DNA of 64,000 nucleotides. Source: Tolypeutes matacus. Taxonomy: Eukaryota > Chordata > Mammalia > Cingulata > Chlamyphoridae. The DNA lies in contig JAKSZT010053928.1 in assembly GCA_026826555.1 (NCBI GenBank), forward strand, positions 124,001-188,000. The letters run 5' to 3'. Below, one piece after another: positions 10,503 to 21,729 of this stretch (position 1 is the stretch's first letter; each line of letters begins with the position of its first letter). The notes under the pieces are model-generated. The model had not been told where the DNA came from, ran no database searches, and worked only from the letters and a program-made list of their open reading frames with translations. The position numbers and the translations under genes are program-made.

Positions 10503-11718
10503 GGACTTCCGGGAAGATGGTGGACTAGTAAGACACAGGAATCTCTTCTCCAGAAAAATAGCTAGAGGACAAGCTGAAACAGCCCCGAAAAAGATCTTCT
10601 AGGGTTTAGGTCAGCAGGTGAAGGCTGCACACCACCCAGAGGAGAGAGGGACAGAAGAGGGAAATCGCGACTACAGAACTGTGAGTTGCAAGTAGCAGCT
10701 TCTGCTGCTGCCGGCACCCTCCCCCACACTCTTCAGAATTCTCGGGCCCCTGGGCCTGCAACCACAGACAAAGGGGGCTTCAGGGATCTGCCACTCCCGG
10801 AAAGGAGAGAGAGAGGGACACAGCCTTAGGCTGACTCAGGTTCTGACCTGAAATTTGGGCTGCAGAGCCCCACAGACCCTTCCACACGGCGGTTTGCCCT
10901 GGGAGCCCAGAAAGGACCGGAGAAATCCGATCCTCGCAACCTCCCTCTCTTCTAGCCTGGACTAATTGTTGAGGACACCACGGAAGAGGGGAGAGAGAGC
11001 CTGGGGCTGACCCTGTTTTGGACTCCCAGGTTTGGTCTGCCCTGTCCCGAGAGCCCTTCCAGGCTGGGTGGGGCTGCGCCATTGTTTGCCTTGGAGCCTG
11101 CAAGGGGCTAAAGATATACAAACCTCCCAATCTCATCCTCTACTAACAGGGACTGATTGTTGAGGATTCAGAAGGGAGTGGAAATATTTCCTAGCTGGGA
11201 AAAGAGGGGCGCTACTAGAGAAGTCCGGAGAACTGTCTCAGAAAGTTTGAATCACAGGGCTCCTAGCCCCCAGACAGGAAGCTCTATCACATTGAACTGG
11301 TCTGTGTCACAACAAATACACTCCGACCAGGCATTGAATTGAGAGCAGCCAACAAGCGCCATCTCCTGGCAGACCAAGGAAGTACACGTAAGAAAATTAA
11401 TAAATAAGAGAAGCTTTTCCTGGCCTCTATAGCCACCCTGCCCAAGGCCGTAGGAAACGACTCTACAACCAATTACTGGGTCCAGTGCCCAGTTTTGAGC
11501 AACCAGCAGAACAATCCTAACAATCAAGGTTGAGCCAAAAATCAAAGAGCGGTGGTAACTCACAGCCTCCTGCCATTAAAACCCCATAAAAGAGAGATAG
11601 AGCACCTAAGTAAAATACAAACTAACCAGATGCCTAAGCACGAGCAAAAAATTCCAGCCATACTAAGAAAATAGAAGATATAGGCCGAGAAAAGGAATAC
11701 AGCAAAGTCCCAGAAGAG
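10503..11718 (+). promoter_or_regulatory. L1 5' UTR / internal promoter region
   Basis: Sequence between the element start and the ORF1 ATG. It is GC-richer than its surroundings, with repeated 'ggactaattgttgagga' words near 10960 and 11150, and is expected to hold the internal RNA polymerase II promoter. A recurring unit of about 190 bp ('cagggatctg...tgttgagga') suggests tandem monomers, not proven. The open frames here on the - strand are incidental. Confidence 0.7.
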
Positions 11719-12699
11719 ATGCAGAATTTGACAGAACTGATAAGTGAGATGAGCACACATTTCCAAAATCAAATTAATGAGATAAAAGAGAATATAGTTA
11801 AAGAGATCAATGACATCAAGAAGTCATTGCGCGAACGTAAAGAAGAATTTGAAATCATGAACAGAAAAGTAACGGAGTTCTTGGGAATGAAAGACACAAT
11901 AGGTGAAGTAAAAAATACATTTGAAGCATACAACAGCAGACTTGAAATGATAGAAGAAAGAATAAGTGATACTGAAGACAGAGCAGCTAAAATTGAAGAG
12001 AGAAAAGAACAGAGAGAGAAAAGAATGGAAAAAATTGAGCAGGGACTCAGAGAGTTGAATGACAACACAAAACGCAAGAACATACGTGTCATGGGAGTTC
12101 CAGAAGGAGAAGAGAAAGGAAAAGGGGCAGAAAGAGTATTTGAGGAAATAATAGCTGAATATTTCCCAACTCTCACGAAAGGAATGAACTTTCATGTCCA
12201 AGAAGCACACCATACCCCAATAAGAATAAATCCAAATAGACCTACGCCAAGACACATATTATTCAGAATGTCAAATATAAAAGATAAAGAGAAAATGCTC
12301 AGAGCAGCAAGAGAGAAGCAAACGATCACGTACAAAGGACATCCAGTAAGACTTTGTGCAGATTTCTCTTCAGAAACCATGGAGGCAAGAAGACAGTGGT
12401 ATGATACAATTAGGAAACTGAAAGAGAAAAACTGCCAGCCGAGAATTCTTTACCCAGCAAAACTGCCCTTCAAATATGAAGGTGAATATAAAGTATTCAC
12501 AAACAAACAGAAACTAAGAGAGTTTGCAAAAAAGAATCCACCTTTGCAGGAAATATTAAAGGAAGCCTTAGAACCTGAAAGAAAAAGAAAGGGGAGAGAG
12601 GCTTGGAGGAGAGTAAGAAAGAAAAGCAGAAAGGATAACCAAAAGAGTAAAAAGAAAGACAAAAATAAGATGACATATGAAAACCAAAGAATAAAATGA
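11719..12699 (+). CDS. L1 ORF1p, RNA-binding chaperone (intact)
   Basis: 326 codons, uninterrupted. ORF1p coats L1 RNA as a trimer in the cytoplasm and acts as a nucleic-acid chaperone during retrotransposition. Residues 1-50 are a short polar N-terminus. About 40-118 is heptad-rich and charged, fitting the coiled coil. About 119-215 is the RRM (starting KNIRVMGVPEG and including TPRHILFRMS), and about 203-280 the C-terminal domain with TYKGHPVRLCADFS and ARRQW. From about 283 to 326 it has a basic Lys/Arg tail that human ORF1p lacks. The stop TGA (12697-12699) overlaps the ORF2 ATG. The ATG was chosen because it opens the frame at the usual distance from the coiled coil. It is a repeat gene, not a host gene; whether it is expressed is unknown. 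Confidence 0.92.
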   Translation: MQNLTELISEMSTHFQNQINEIKENIVKEINDIKKSLRERKEEFEIMNRKVTEFLGMKDTIGEVKNTFEAYNSRLEMIEERISDTEDRAAKIEERKEQREKRMEKIEQGLRELNDNTKRKNIRVMGVPEGEEKGKGAERVFEEIIAEYFPTLTKGMNFHVQEAHHTPIRINPNRPTPRHILFRMSNIKDKEKMLRAAREKQTITYKGHPVRLCADFSSETMEARRQWYDTIRKLKEKNCQPRILYPAKLPFKYEGEYKVFTNKQKLREFAKKNPPLQEILKEALEPERKRKGREAWRRVRKKSRKDNQKSKKKDKNKMTYENQRIK

Positions 12700-15600
12700 A
12701 GGAAATAAATAGTGCATTTTCAGTAATATCATTGAATGTGAATGGATTAAATTCCCCAATCAAAAGATACAGGCTGACAGAATGGATAAAAAAACATGAG
12801 CCATCCATATGCTGCTTACAAGAAACTCACCTCAGGCACAAGGATACAAGCCGGCTGAAAGTAAAAGGTTGAAAAAGATAATCCATGTGAATAGTAAACA
12901 GAAAAGAGCAGGGGTAGCTATACTAATTTCAGACAAAACAGACTTCAAATGCAAAAAAGTGATAAGAGATGCGGAAGACCATTATATATTAATAAAAGGG
13001 ACGATCCTCCAGGAAGATGTAACAGTCATAAATATCTACACACCTAACCAGGGTGCCCCAAAATATATGAGACAAACTCTGGCAAAACTGAAGGGAGAAA
13101 TAGACGTTTCTACAATAATCGTTGGAGACTTCAACACCCCTCTCACATCATTAGATAGAACAACTAGACAGAAGATCAACAAGGAAACAGAGAACTTGAA
13201 CAATATGATAAACAAGTTAGACCTAACAGACATATACAGAACACTGCATCCAAACTCAGTGGGTTATACATTCTTCTCAAGTGCCCATGGATCTTTCTCC
13301 AGGATAGACCACATGTTAGGTCACAATACAGCTCTCAATAAATATAAAAAGATTGAAATTATACAAAGTACCTTCTCAGATCATAATGGAATGAAACTAG
13401 AAATCAATAACAGACAGGAAAAAAGGAAATTTGCAAATGTGTGGAGACTGAACAACACATTCCTAAATATTTGGTGGGTCAAAGAAGAAATTGCAATGAA
13501 ATCAGTAAATATATTGAGACAAATGAAAATGAGAACACAACATATCAAAACTTATGGGATACAGCAAAGGCAGTCTTGAGAGGGAAATTTATAGCCCTAA
13601 ATGCCTATATTAAGAAACAAGAAAGAGCTAAACTCAAAGATTTAACTGCACAACTTGAGAAACTAGAAAAAGAACAGCAAACCAATCCCAAAGCAAAAAG
13701 AAGGAAAGAAATAATAAAGATTAGAGCGGAGATAAATGAAAGTGAGAACAAAAAAGCAATAGAGAAAAGCAACAAAACCAAAAGCTGGTTCTTTGAGAAG
13801 ATCAATAAAATTGACAAACCTCTCGCTAGACTAACAAAGAAAAAAAGAGAGAAGATGCAAATAAATACAATCAGAAATGAAAGGGGGGAAATTACAAGTG
13901 ACTTCACAGAAATTAAAAGAACCATAAGAGGATATTATGAGAAACTATATGCCAACAAACTAGACAACCTGGATGAAATGGACAAATTTCTAGAAACTCA
14001 TAACCAACCTACACTGACACAACAAGAAATACAAGAAATTAACAAACCAATCACAATTAAAGAGATTGAATCCGTCATAAAAATTCTCCCAGCAAAGAAA
14101 AGTCCAGGACCAGATGGCTTCACAGGTGAGTTCTACCAAGCATTTCTAAAAGATTAACACCAATCCTGTTTAAACTCTTCCAAAAAATTGAAGAGGAGGG
14201 AAAATTACCCAACACATTTTATGAAGCCAACATCACCCTAATACCAAAGCCAGATAAAGATTCCACAAGAAAAGAAAATTACAGACCAATCTCTCTAAAG
14301 AACATAGATGCAAAAATTCTCAACAAAATACTTGCAAATTGAATCCAACAGCATTATCAAAAGACTTATACATCACGACCAAGTGGGATTTATTCCTGGT
14401 ATGCAAGGCTGGTTCAACATAAGAAAATCAGTCAATGTAATACACCACATTAGCAAGTTGAAGGAAAAAAAACACATGATCATCTTAATAGATGCAGAAA
14501 AGGCATTCGACAAAATCCAACATCCTTTTTTGATAAAAATACTTCAAAAGATAGGAATAAAAGGAAAATTCCTCAATATGATAAAAGGCATATATGAAAA
14601 ACCCACAGCCAACATCATACTCAATGGGGAAAGGTCGAAAGCTTTCCCCCTAAGATCAGGAACAAGACAAGAATGCCCACTGTCACCATTGTTATTCAAC
14701 ATTGTACTAGAAGTTCTAGCTAGGGCAATTAGACAAGACAAAAAAATTAAAGGCATCCAAATAGGAAAAGAGGAAGTAAAACTCTCACTGTGTGCAGATG
14801 ACATGATCCTGTATTTAGAAAATCCTGAAGTATCCACAACAAAGCTACTTGAACTAATAAATGAGTTCAGCAAAGTGGCAGGATATAAGATCAACACGCA
14901 AAAATCAGTAATGTTTTTGTACACTAGTACTGAACAATCTGAGGAGGAAATCAGGAAGAAAATTCCATTTTCAATAGCAACAAAAAGACTCAAATACCTA
15001 GGAGTTAATTTAACCAAGGAAGTACAGGACCTATATGCAGAAAACTACAAAACAATGCTAAAAGAAATTAGAAAAGACCTAAACAAATGGAAAGACATTC
15101 CGTGTTCATGGATTGGAAGAATAAATATCGTGAAGATGTCAATCTTGCCCAAACTGATTTACAGATTCAATGCAATACCAATCAAAATCCCAACAGCTTA
15201 CTTTACAGAATTAGAGAAGGCAATTACCAAATTCATCTGGAAGGGTAAGTGCACCCAAATAGCCAAAAGTATTCTAAAAAAGAAGAGCAATGTAGGAGAA
15301 TTTCACTGCCTGACCTTGAAACATATTACAAAGCTACAGTGGTCAAAACAGCATGGTACTGGCATAAAGATAGACATATCGATCAGTGGAATAGAATTGA
15401 GAATCCAGAAATAAACCCTCACCTATACAGTCAACTGGTTTTTGACAAACCTACCAAGCCCACGCTGATGGGAAAAAACAGTCTCTTCAACAAATGGTGT
15501 TGGGAGAACTGGATATCTATAACCAAAAGAATGAAAGAGGACCCCTATCTCACCCCCTATACAAGAATCAACTCAAAATGGATCAAAGATCTAAATATAA

Positions 15601-16511
15601 AAGCCAGGACCATAAAACTACTAGAAGAATATGTAGGGAAACATCTTCAAGACCTTGTAGTAGGTGGTGGTTTCTTGGACTTCACACCCAAAGCACGTAC
15701 AACAAAAGAAAAAGTAGATAAATGGGACCTCCTCAAAATTAAACACTTTTGCACCTCACAGGACATTGTCAGAAGGGTGAAAAGGCTGCCGACTCAATGG
15801 GAAAAAATATTTGGAAATCACATATCTGATAAGGGTTTAATATCCATGATATATAAAGAGATGTTACAGCTCAACAATAAAAAGACAAATGACCCAATTA
15901 AAAAATGGGCCAAAGAATTGAATAGACATTTCTCCGAAGAAGAAATACAAATGGCAAAAAAACACATGAAGAAATGCTCAACATCACTCATGATTAGGGA
16001 AATGCAAATCAAAACTACAATGAGATATCATTTCACACCTATCAGAATGGCCACTATGAAAAAGACAGAGAACTACAAGTGTTGGAGAGGATGTGGAGAG
16101 ATAGGAACACTTCTTCACTGTTGGTGGGAGTGCAGGATGGTACAACCACTATGGAGGACTGTTTGGCAGTTCCTAAAGAAGTTGAATATAGACTTGCCAC
16201 GTGACCCTGCAATACCACTACTGGGTATATACCCAGAAGAACTGAGAGCAGTGACACGAACAGACGTCTGCACACCAATGTTCATAGCCACGTTATTCAT
16301 CATTGCCAAAAGTTGGAAACAACCCAGGTGTCCATCAACAGATGAATGGATAAACAAACTGTGGTCTATTCACACGATGGAATATTATGCAGCTTTAAGA
16401 AGAAATGAAGTCATAAAGCATATGGCAACATGGATGAATCTGGAGGACATTATGTTGAGTGAAGCAAGCCAGACACAAAAGGACAAATACTGTATGAATG
16501 CATTACTATGA
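12696..16511 (+). pseudogene. L1 ORF2 (endonuclease-reverse transcriptase), broken
   Basis: ORF2p nicks target DNA and copies L1 RNA there. The start ATG at 12696 gives the same spacing to the LNVNGLN motif as in human ORF2. Endonuclease motifs are visible: LNVNG, QETH, GDFNTPL, SDHN. The reverse transcriptase shows DAEKAFD and, at the active site, SLCADD in place of the usual FADD; the family RQGCPLSP motif reads RQECPLSP. The C-terminus has a Cys/His cluster (CWRGCG...HCWWEC). Damage: one-base losses near 12871, 13495, 14152 and 15297, one gained base near 14354, and TGA at 14340 where CGA is expected. The successive frames (12696 frame, then 12809, 13441, 14154, 14355, 15298) follow each other without loss of aligned protein, and it ends at the TGA at 16509-16511. 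It is non-functional. Confidence 0.9.
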
Positions 16512-16742
16512 ACCAAATATATTGTGTAATATATTGTTTGATTCACACACACAAAAAACAAAAAAACAAAAAAACAAACAAAAAACAAAACAACAAAAAA
16601 ATTTACATGTATCCATTACATTTAATTGAGAAATGTATATATTTATTCATCTGTGTTTACTTTTTAGTTTTTTATTGCTTATGTTTTCAATTATTCAAGG
16701 TACAAAATAAAGTTAAAAAGAAAAACAAACAAACAAACAAAA
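16512..16742 (+). other. L1 3' UTR and tail
   Basis: About 190 bp of 3' UTR shared with the fragments at 7753-7938, 44875-45881 and 46332-46470. It contains an internal A/C-rich stretch (about 16547-16600), 'ttacatttaattgagaaat' and AATAAA followed by AAAC repeats. The right TSD is at 16743-16756. Confidence 0.85.
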
Positions 16743-16756
16743 AAAGAACAAATGGG

Positions 16757-16815
16757 ACAAATAGACAACAAACTACAAGATGATAAATTTAAACCTAACT
16801 ATATCAACAAATCCC
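16757..16815 (+). mobile_element. Old L1, continuation after the young L1
   Basis: 'gacaaatagacaacaaactacaag' and 'gataaatttaaacctaactat' match the inter-ORF region of old L1s and continue the element cut at 10488. Confidence 0.6.
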
Positions 16816-16875
16816 TGGTCCTCCATTTCATGCAAAGCAGAGACCATGAAGATCCAGAAGAAAAAGAAATGATGG

Positions 16876-17611
16876 AGCCTTGCCACCAACCATAAACCAC
16901 AGTTCACACTGTAGACCACACTCTCTCCCACTCAGTTCTGAGTGGTGTGTGCTGATTTAAAATGGCCTACATCCGTTGCCACAACAGTATTCAGGACAAC
17001 CTCCAACTCCCAAAGAAGCCCCTGTATTTCAACTGCTCATCCCCTCCCTACCCCAAAAGTGTCAAGTGGCCACTGGCTCCACCTCATTGTTATAATTTCT
17101 TGCATTGCTAGAATCACCATATGTGAACAAGAGAATACCATCAAGTCCACTCTAGTCCATAGTTCTTCCCCCAATCCTGAGGGGACTGGGATAGTGATGT
17201 CCACTCCAACTCCAAGTGAGAGAGGGCTTATATCCCATGGATATGGTGGATGGGATGATCCTGCCTGCAGATGCAGGCCCTCTCCATTCCCTGGGATGGC
17301 CATTGCCCATCGTTGTCTCCTCACCAGGTGACTTGGATGAGTCCATTGAGCTGTACTGTGGTTTATGGTTGGTGGCAACGCTCCAGGATGTGTAAGTTCA
17401 TTGAAGGTGGTGGGCCTCACTGTGGGAGATGTTTGTGTGGGATGTGGTGGGAGGTGTGGGAGGTGGGCAACATGGGAATCCCAGTGGGTTCTGTGTAATA
17501 TTTTGGGTAATCTAAGCACCTCTTAAAATATATATATATATATATAAATAAAATAAAATAAAATAGAAGAAATAGGGGATAAAAGTAATTAAACAACTGT
17601 AATTCAAAAAA
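16876..17611 (+). mobile_element. Unidentified retroposed sequence with 5' inversion
   Basis: 736 bp between exact 15-bp repeats 'aaaaagaaatgatgg' (16861-16875, 17612-17626). The right end is A-rich: a TA run, then taaaa repeats, then a final A run, as in an L1-copied RNA. The first 30 bases (16874-16903) are the reverse complement of 17355-17384 with one mismatch. This is what twin priming gives: 16876 to about 17354 is the 5' part of the template in inverted orientation, and 17355-17600 its 3' part in direct orientation, with 30 bp copied twice. No coding frame spans the rejoined orientation convincingly. I do not recognise the template; an L1 3' UTR of an older xenarthran subfamily or a host non-coding RNA are both possible. 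Confidence 0.75.
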
Positions 17612-17626
17612 AAAAAGAAATGATGG

Positions 17627-17925
17627 AAGTGGGAGGGCTGGGAAAATGTAAGACAATTTTAGATAGCTGTACTTTTTCACACAAGGCCTACTTAGTTTAC
17701 CTACAATTGTTCAGGGACAACAGGTTTCCTGAGTAGCCACTGGGATGCATTATTTAGCAGGTATTGTTTGCAACAAAAATATTCTGGGCTTGATTTATAC
17801 AGAGAATAGAAGAAGCAAAAAGCGGAAGTTAACAGCACTCACTACAGCATTACTTTGGAATGGCTGGTTAATAAACATGACCCAAATTCTACCTGGATTC
17901 TGGTAAACCCCAAAATTACTCTTTT
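17627..17925. other. No recognised gene or repeat
   Basis: No coding or repeat signal recognised. Confidence 0.4.
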
Positions 17926-17929
17926 TAAA

Positions 17930-18000
17930 TGGTTCATTCATTCATTCAGTGAATCTTTACTAAGGACCTACCATGTGTCTATTATGTGACTTGATTATAA
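17930..18000 (-). mobile_element. L2 3' end fragment
   Basis: 'ttcattcattcattcagtga' followed by 'aggacctaccatgtgtct' is the complement of the L2 3' terminus. Confidence 0.5.
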
Positions 18001-18204
18001 ATTGGACATCATATCTGAATAGGTAACATTGCACTCACAAGCATATAATGTAAGAGGAGTCATAAACTCTACTCTGCAGTCATACTTCTCAGTATGAGAA
18101 ACAATATGATTGGCCCTTGTTAGTATCTTCTCCACATCTGTATATATATCTCAAATAACCATAATGTATTCTATTTACTAGGTCAGGATGGTTTGCTAGC
18201 CAAG

Positions 18205-18370
18205 TGTGTAATGATCAGTCCAAGTCTGACATTGGCTTGGACATCTCACTTGACCTCTTAGAACCTCAGTTTCCTCATCAACAAAATGAGGGAAGTAGCC
18301 CAGATGACTTCCAAGATCCCTTCTGTGATATGGGTAATGCTGGAAAGGCTAATGTGCTAGTCAATAGTTA
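18205..18370 (+). mobile_element. MIR SINE fragment
   Basis: 'ctcacttgacctcttagaacc', 'tcagtttcctcatcaacaaa' and 'gatgacttccaagatccct' match the MIR core. Confidence 0.65.
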
Positions 18371-18374
18371 AGCC

Positions 18375-20475
18375 TTAGGTTCTTAGCCATTAAGAAAATA
18401 GGATGACAGATACTTTGGGCATCTGCTTGTCACAAAAATTCTCAAATCCCAAAAGAACCATTATTTTGAAGGATAGCCATTCTTTCCCTCTCATGTTGTC
18501 AATCTGAGCTGATTTACTGAAAACCAGCTGCCTACCAACTGCCAAAGCCAACATGCCTAACAAAGCACTAACTACGATTTTTAACTATCTTCAAATAGGA
18601 AAGGTAGATTTAATCTTAGTTCTCAATAAAATAGCAACATACTTTTTTAAAGCATAAAATATTTGGAATATTTTCCCAAAAGCTTTCTGGAATTCCTAAA
18701 GAAAATCTATTTGTGGAAGAAACTGCCAAGGAATTATGGAAAATGGAAAAGAGCATAAAATTATCAAGTAACAGTCGCCCACACATAGCAATACATTCTG
18801 GCACAAAGCACTTGCAGATGTAATATTATCACTGAATCACATCTTTAAACTAAAACCTGGGACAGATACACAGACTACTTTTTCAGGGATAGTACTCTAC
18901 CACCACCCGCAAAAAGATATTACTAATTCCCTGTTGTAGTTAAGTCATAATATCTATGATACCAGAGGAGAAAAGAAGAAAATTACATCATGAGTTATGG
19001 GTAATTTTTAAAATATCTGAAGAAACAGAACCTTGCATTTAACTCATATGCCTTTGCTTTGCAGAGAAAGGTCAAATGGCCTGTTTTAAACTAAGAAGCA
19101 ATTAAAAAGCTCTAGCACCTCCAACTTAAAGAAATAAATTTTAACCTTTGTTCATTTTATTATTGGCCTCAAAAAATGTGATCCTTAAACCTCATCATTT
19201 CACAAAGAATAATTAGGCATTCTTCTCAAAGAATTTTTAAAAATATTTCTTAGAAAAGCTGAAATAATTGTCAATCATTTACCCTATAAAGGACATTTTG
19301 AGGACAGAAAGTACAGCACTGCTTTATCCAAATATATGTTTTCCTTTAAACTTCAAAAGGAAAAACCCTACAAGTATTTTCTTCAGTGCTCCCCCCAATG
19401 ATTAGATTGTAAATTCAAACTATACAAACCTATAATTAGCATTTCTAATGACAAACAATACACGGTATAATTTCACAAGAATCAGTTAACAAAAAGTACA
19501 TATATATATAATAACACTTACTGAGTGCCCACTATGTACAAGGCTATTTGATGTAGGGATTAAAAGATGAATAGATAAAGCTTTCTATTTCTATGAAAAG
19601 CCCTTAATAGCATTAGTTTTGGAGACTTAACAAGTGAAAAAAAAAAAACAACCCTTAATGGCTATCAATTCCCCTGAGCCTCCCATGACATTTGAGCAGT
19701 CACTCAAGGCAGTTAAAGGTTGAAGACTCAATATCTCAGAAAGCCAGGGAAGCAAAGCATTTAGCCCCAAACCTAGGCAGTACAATCAGCTTGCCTTCTT
19801 CTGAAAAGACCCAAAAAACACTTAGCAGTAAATATCCAAGCATACGCAGATATGTGTATGTGGAAGAGGTATTGGCTAGGGATTGGGGAAAAAAAAAAAA
19901 CATGAGTTTTTATTTAACACAGAATTTCCACAGTAAAGCCATAAATTAAATTGCTACCTTTGAATACTGAGACATGGAAGCTCTCATTTCACTTTTAAAA
20001 ATTTAGTTTTATGTTTATGCCCTTTTAATCACCAAGCGGGAGTAATAATTTTGTTCATTTTTTATTATCTGCCAAATAATATCTATATATACTCAAGAGA
20101 GCAAAGCCAGAGTTAAGAACCCTAAAGGTCTAATAGACAGATACCACATCTAATTTCCTCTCAGAAAATTTTAAAAATTCATTAATTGTCATTATATAAT
20201 TGTTACTAAACACCAATGATGTACCAAATGTTGAGTGAGTTAGCCAAAGTTGAATTTGAACCTAATTCTCTACTTGAATATTGATCCATTAACTGAAAAC
20301 AAGATTCAATTAAATCCTCCTTGGTCATTTTGTTGTCCTATCTTTGTTGCTGCTACTTCTAAAACAATGATGACTGCCTAATACTACTGGCGACACTTGG
20401 TGCATTTTTATTATGGCTAGAAGTATACAGAACACTCGACACAACAACCCGAAAGGTAGGTATTAATAGATGCTA
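18375..20475. other. No recognised gene; weak MIR/L2-like trace
   Basis: Mostly unassigned AT-rich DNA. A short 'cttactgagtgcccactatgta' at about 19517 looks like an antisense MIR or L2 relic. A TA dinucleotide run lies at 19500-19512. Small open frames have no recognisable motif. Confidence 0.45.
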
Positions 20476-20479
20476 TATA

Positions 20480-20890
20480 ACAAAGGCCTTAAAATGTTCA
20501 TATCTACTCCTTAATCTAGCAGTTTTAGGGAATTAGCAGAGTTGTATGCAAAGATTCACAGAGAAGGTCATTTATCAGGGTTATTTATGACAAAAATCAC
20601 CTAAATGTCCAGCAAGAGTTAAGTAAAACATGGCATACGCACAATACAGACTACTATGTATCTATTAAATATCATGTTTAGGAGAATAATGAATGACAAT
20701 AAATACCCATGGTACACTGCTGAACATGAGAAAGAAGTTTGTAAAGAACTAAAGGAAGATATACCCAAATATTAAAAGTTAGCTTCTAGAAGTAGTATTA
20801 TAGGTGACTTTAAAATATACTGTGTTTTCAAATTTTTCTGCAACGAATGTGTATCACTTCAAAAATCAGGGCAAATTAAGACTTTCCTTT
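20480..20890 (+). mobile_element. Old L1 ORF2 end / 3' UTR
   Basis: 'caaaaatcacctaaatgtcc', 'catggcatacgcacaatac', 'gactactatgta' and the final 'gtgttttcaaatttttctgcaacga' follow the order of old L1 3' ends. No frame is open. Confidence 0.6.
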
Positions 20891-21014
20891 AAAATGCCAC
20901 CCAGCAGTATTCAATTAAAAGTTACTGAAAAAAAAAAAAGGGAGGGGGGGAAGGCATATTTATGAACATCTCTACAAACCTGAAAAATCTCATCCATTAC
21001 TTAAAATCCTCCAT

Positions 21015-21400
21015 CTCTGAGATATCATTCACTCATATATTACACAAATATTTATTGAACATCTGTCACGTGCTAGGTCTTACAGATACAGCAGTAACTG
21101 AGACAGACGTGGAAAATGGGAGGAATGGACAACAACAAAAACCAGTACACAAAGAAGCGAGGTGTTTTCAGAGGGCTGGGGAATGATGGATACTATTTAG
21201 AAGGGTATCTGGGAAGGCATCTAGGACATATGAGCTGACATGGGAAATGTGAGGAAGAGCCCAGCAAACAAAGAGCAAGGGAAAGAGTGTTCCAAAGAAA
21301 GGAAAGAATTTTGGCCCTGAGGTCAGGATAAAGCTGATTGATTTGAAGAACAGCAAGGAGGCCAGTGTGGTGGAAGCTGGGTCTTAGCAATCCTGCAGTG
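21015..21400 (-). mobile_element. L2 element, 3' half
   Basis: Antisense L2 text in order: 'atttattgaacatctgtcacg', 'gtgctaggtcttacagatac', 'agagtgttccaaagaaagg', 'ttttggccctgaggtcagg' and 'gaggccagtgtggtgg'. L2 is an ancient LINE whose enzyme moved MIR. Confidence 0.65.
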
Positions 21401-21494
21401 TCTTGGTGAATAAAGTTACACAAAGTCTAGCCAGACAAAAGCTACCAATGAATGAGTATCTAAAACTGTACTTTTCCATGATGGTTATGAATCC

Positions 21495-21725
21495 AGTCTT
21501 CAGAGCCAGACAGGCTGGCTTCAAATCCAACTTGGCTACCGACTAGTGATGGGTTATGAGCTGGTCACCTCATCTGTAACCAGCTGATTTCCTCATCTGT
21601 AAAATGGAAGGAACAACACTTGCCACAAAAGCAGCTGGAAGGCTTTAAGTGAGAGGATAATCATCAAAAATGCTCAGGAGAATGCTTGGCAGGCCAAAAA
21701 ATGCTAAGCACTCGGTAGCTAGTCT
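21495..21725 (+). mobile_element. MIR SINE
   Basis: 'gctggcttcaaatccaactt', 'tcacctcatctgtaacc', 'tttcctcatctgtaaaatgg' and a terminal 'aatgctaagcactcggtagc' match MIR. A short internal duplication around 'cctcatctgtaa' (about 21570-21600) is visible. Confidence 0.7.
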
Positions 21726-21729
21726 TAAA

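Larger units (their letters stand above)
10503..16742 (+). mobile_element. Full-length lineage-specific LINE-1
   Basis: 6,240 bp between exact 14-bp TSDs. It begins 'ggacttccgggaagatggtgg', a typical L1 5' start, and contains a 1.2-kb 5' UTR, ORF1, ORF2, a short 3' UTR with AATAAA at about 16707, and an A/C-rich tail. It is inserted into the inter-ORF region of an older L1, which continues on both sides. Complete at both ends, it should once have been a source element, but ORF2 now has five frameshifts and a stop, so it cannot make its own enzyme. ORF1 is still open. Confidence 0.93.

Noticed and set aside
11769..12808. - strand open frames opposite L1 ORF1
   Set aside because: They are the complement of an A-rich coding frame; Phe/Leu/Ser-rich shadows.
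14544..15017. 157-codon - strand frame opposite L1 ORF2
   Set aside because: Shadow of the reverse transcriptase region, and the same shadow appears at 48070-48474 opposite the other L1.
16942..17519. 129- and 160-codon frames in the unidentified retroposon
   Set aside because: They cross the inferred inversion or lie on opposite strands, and neither has a recognisable domain.
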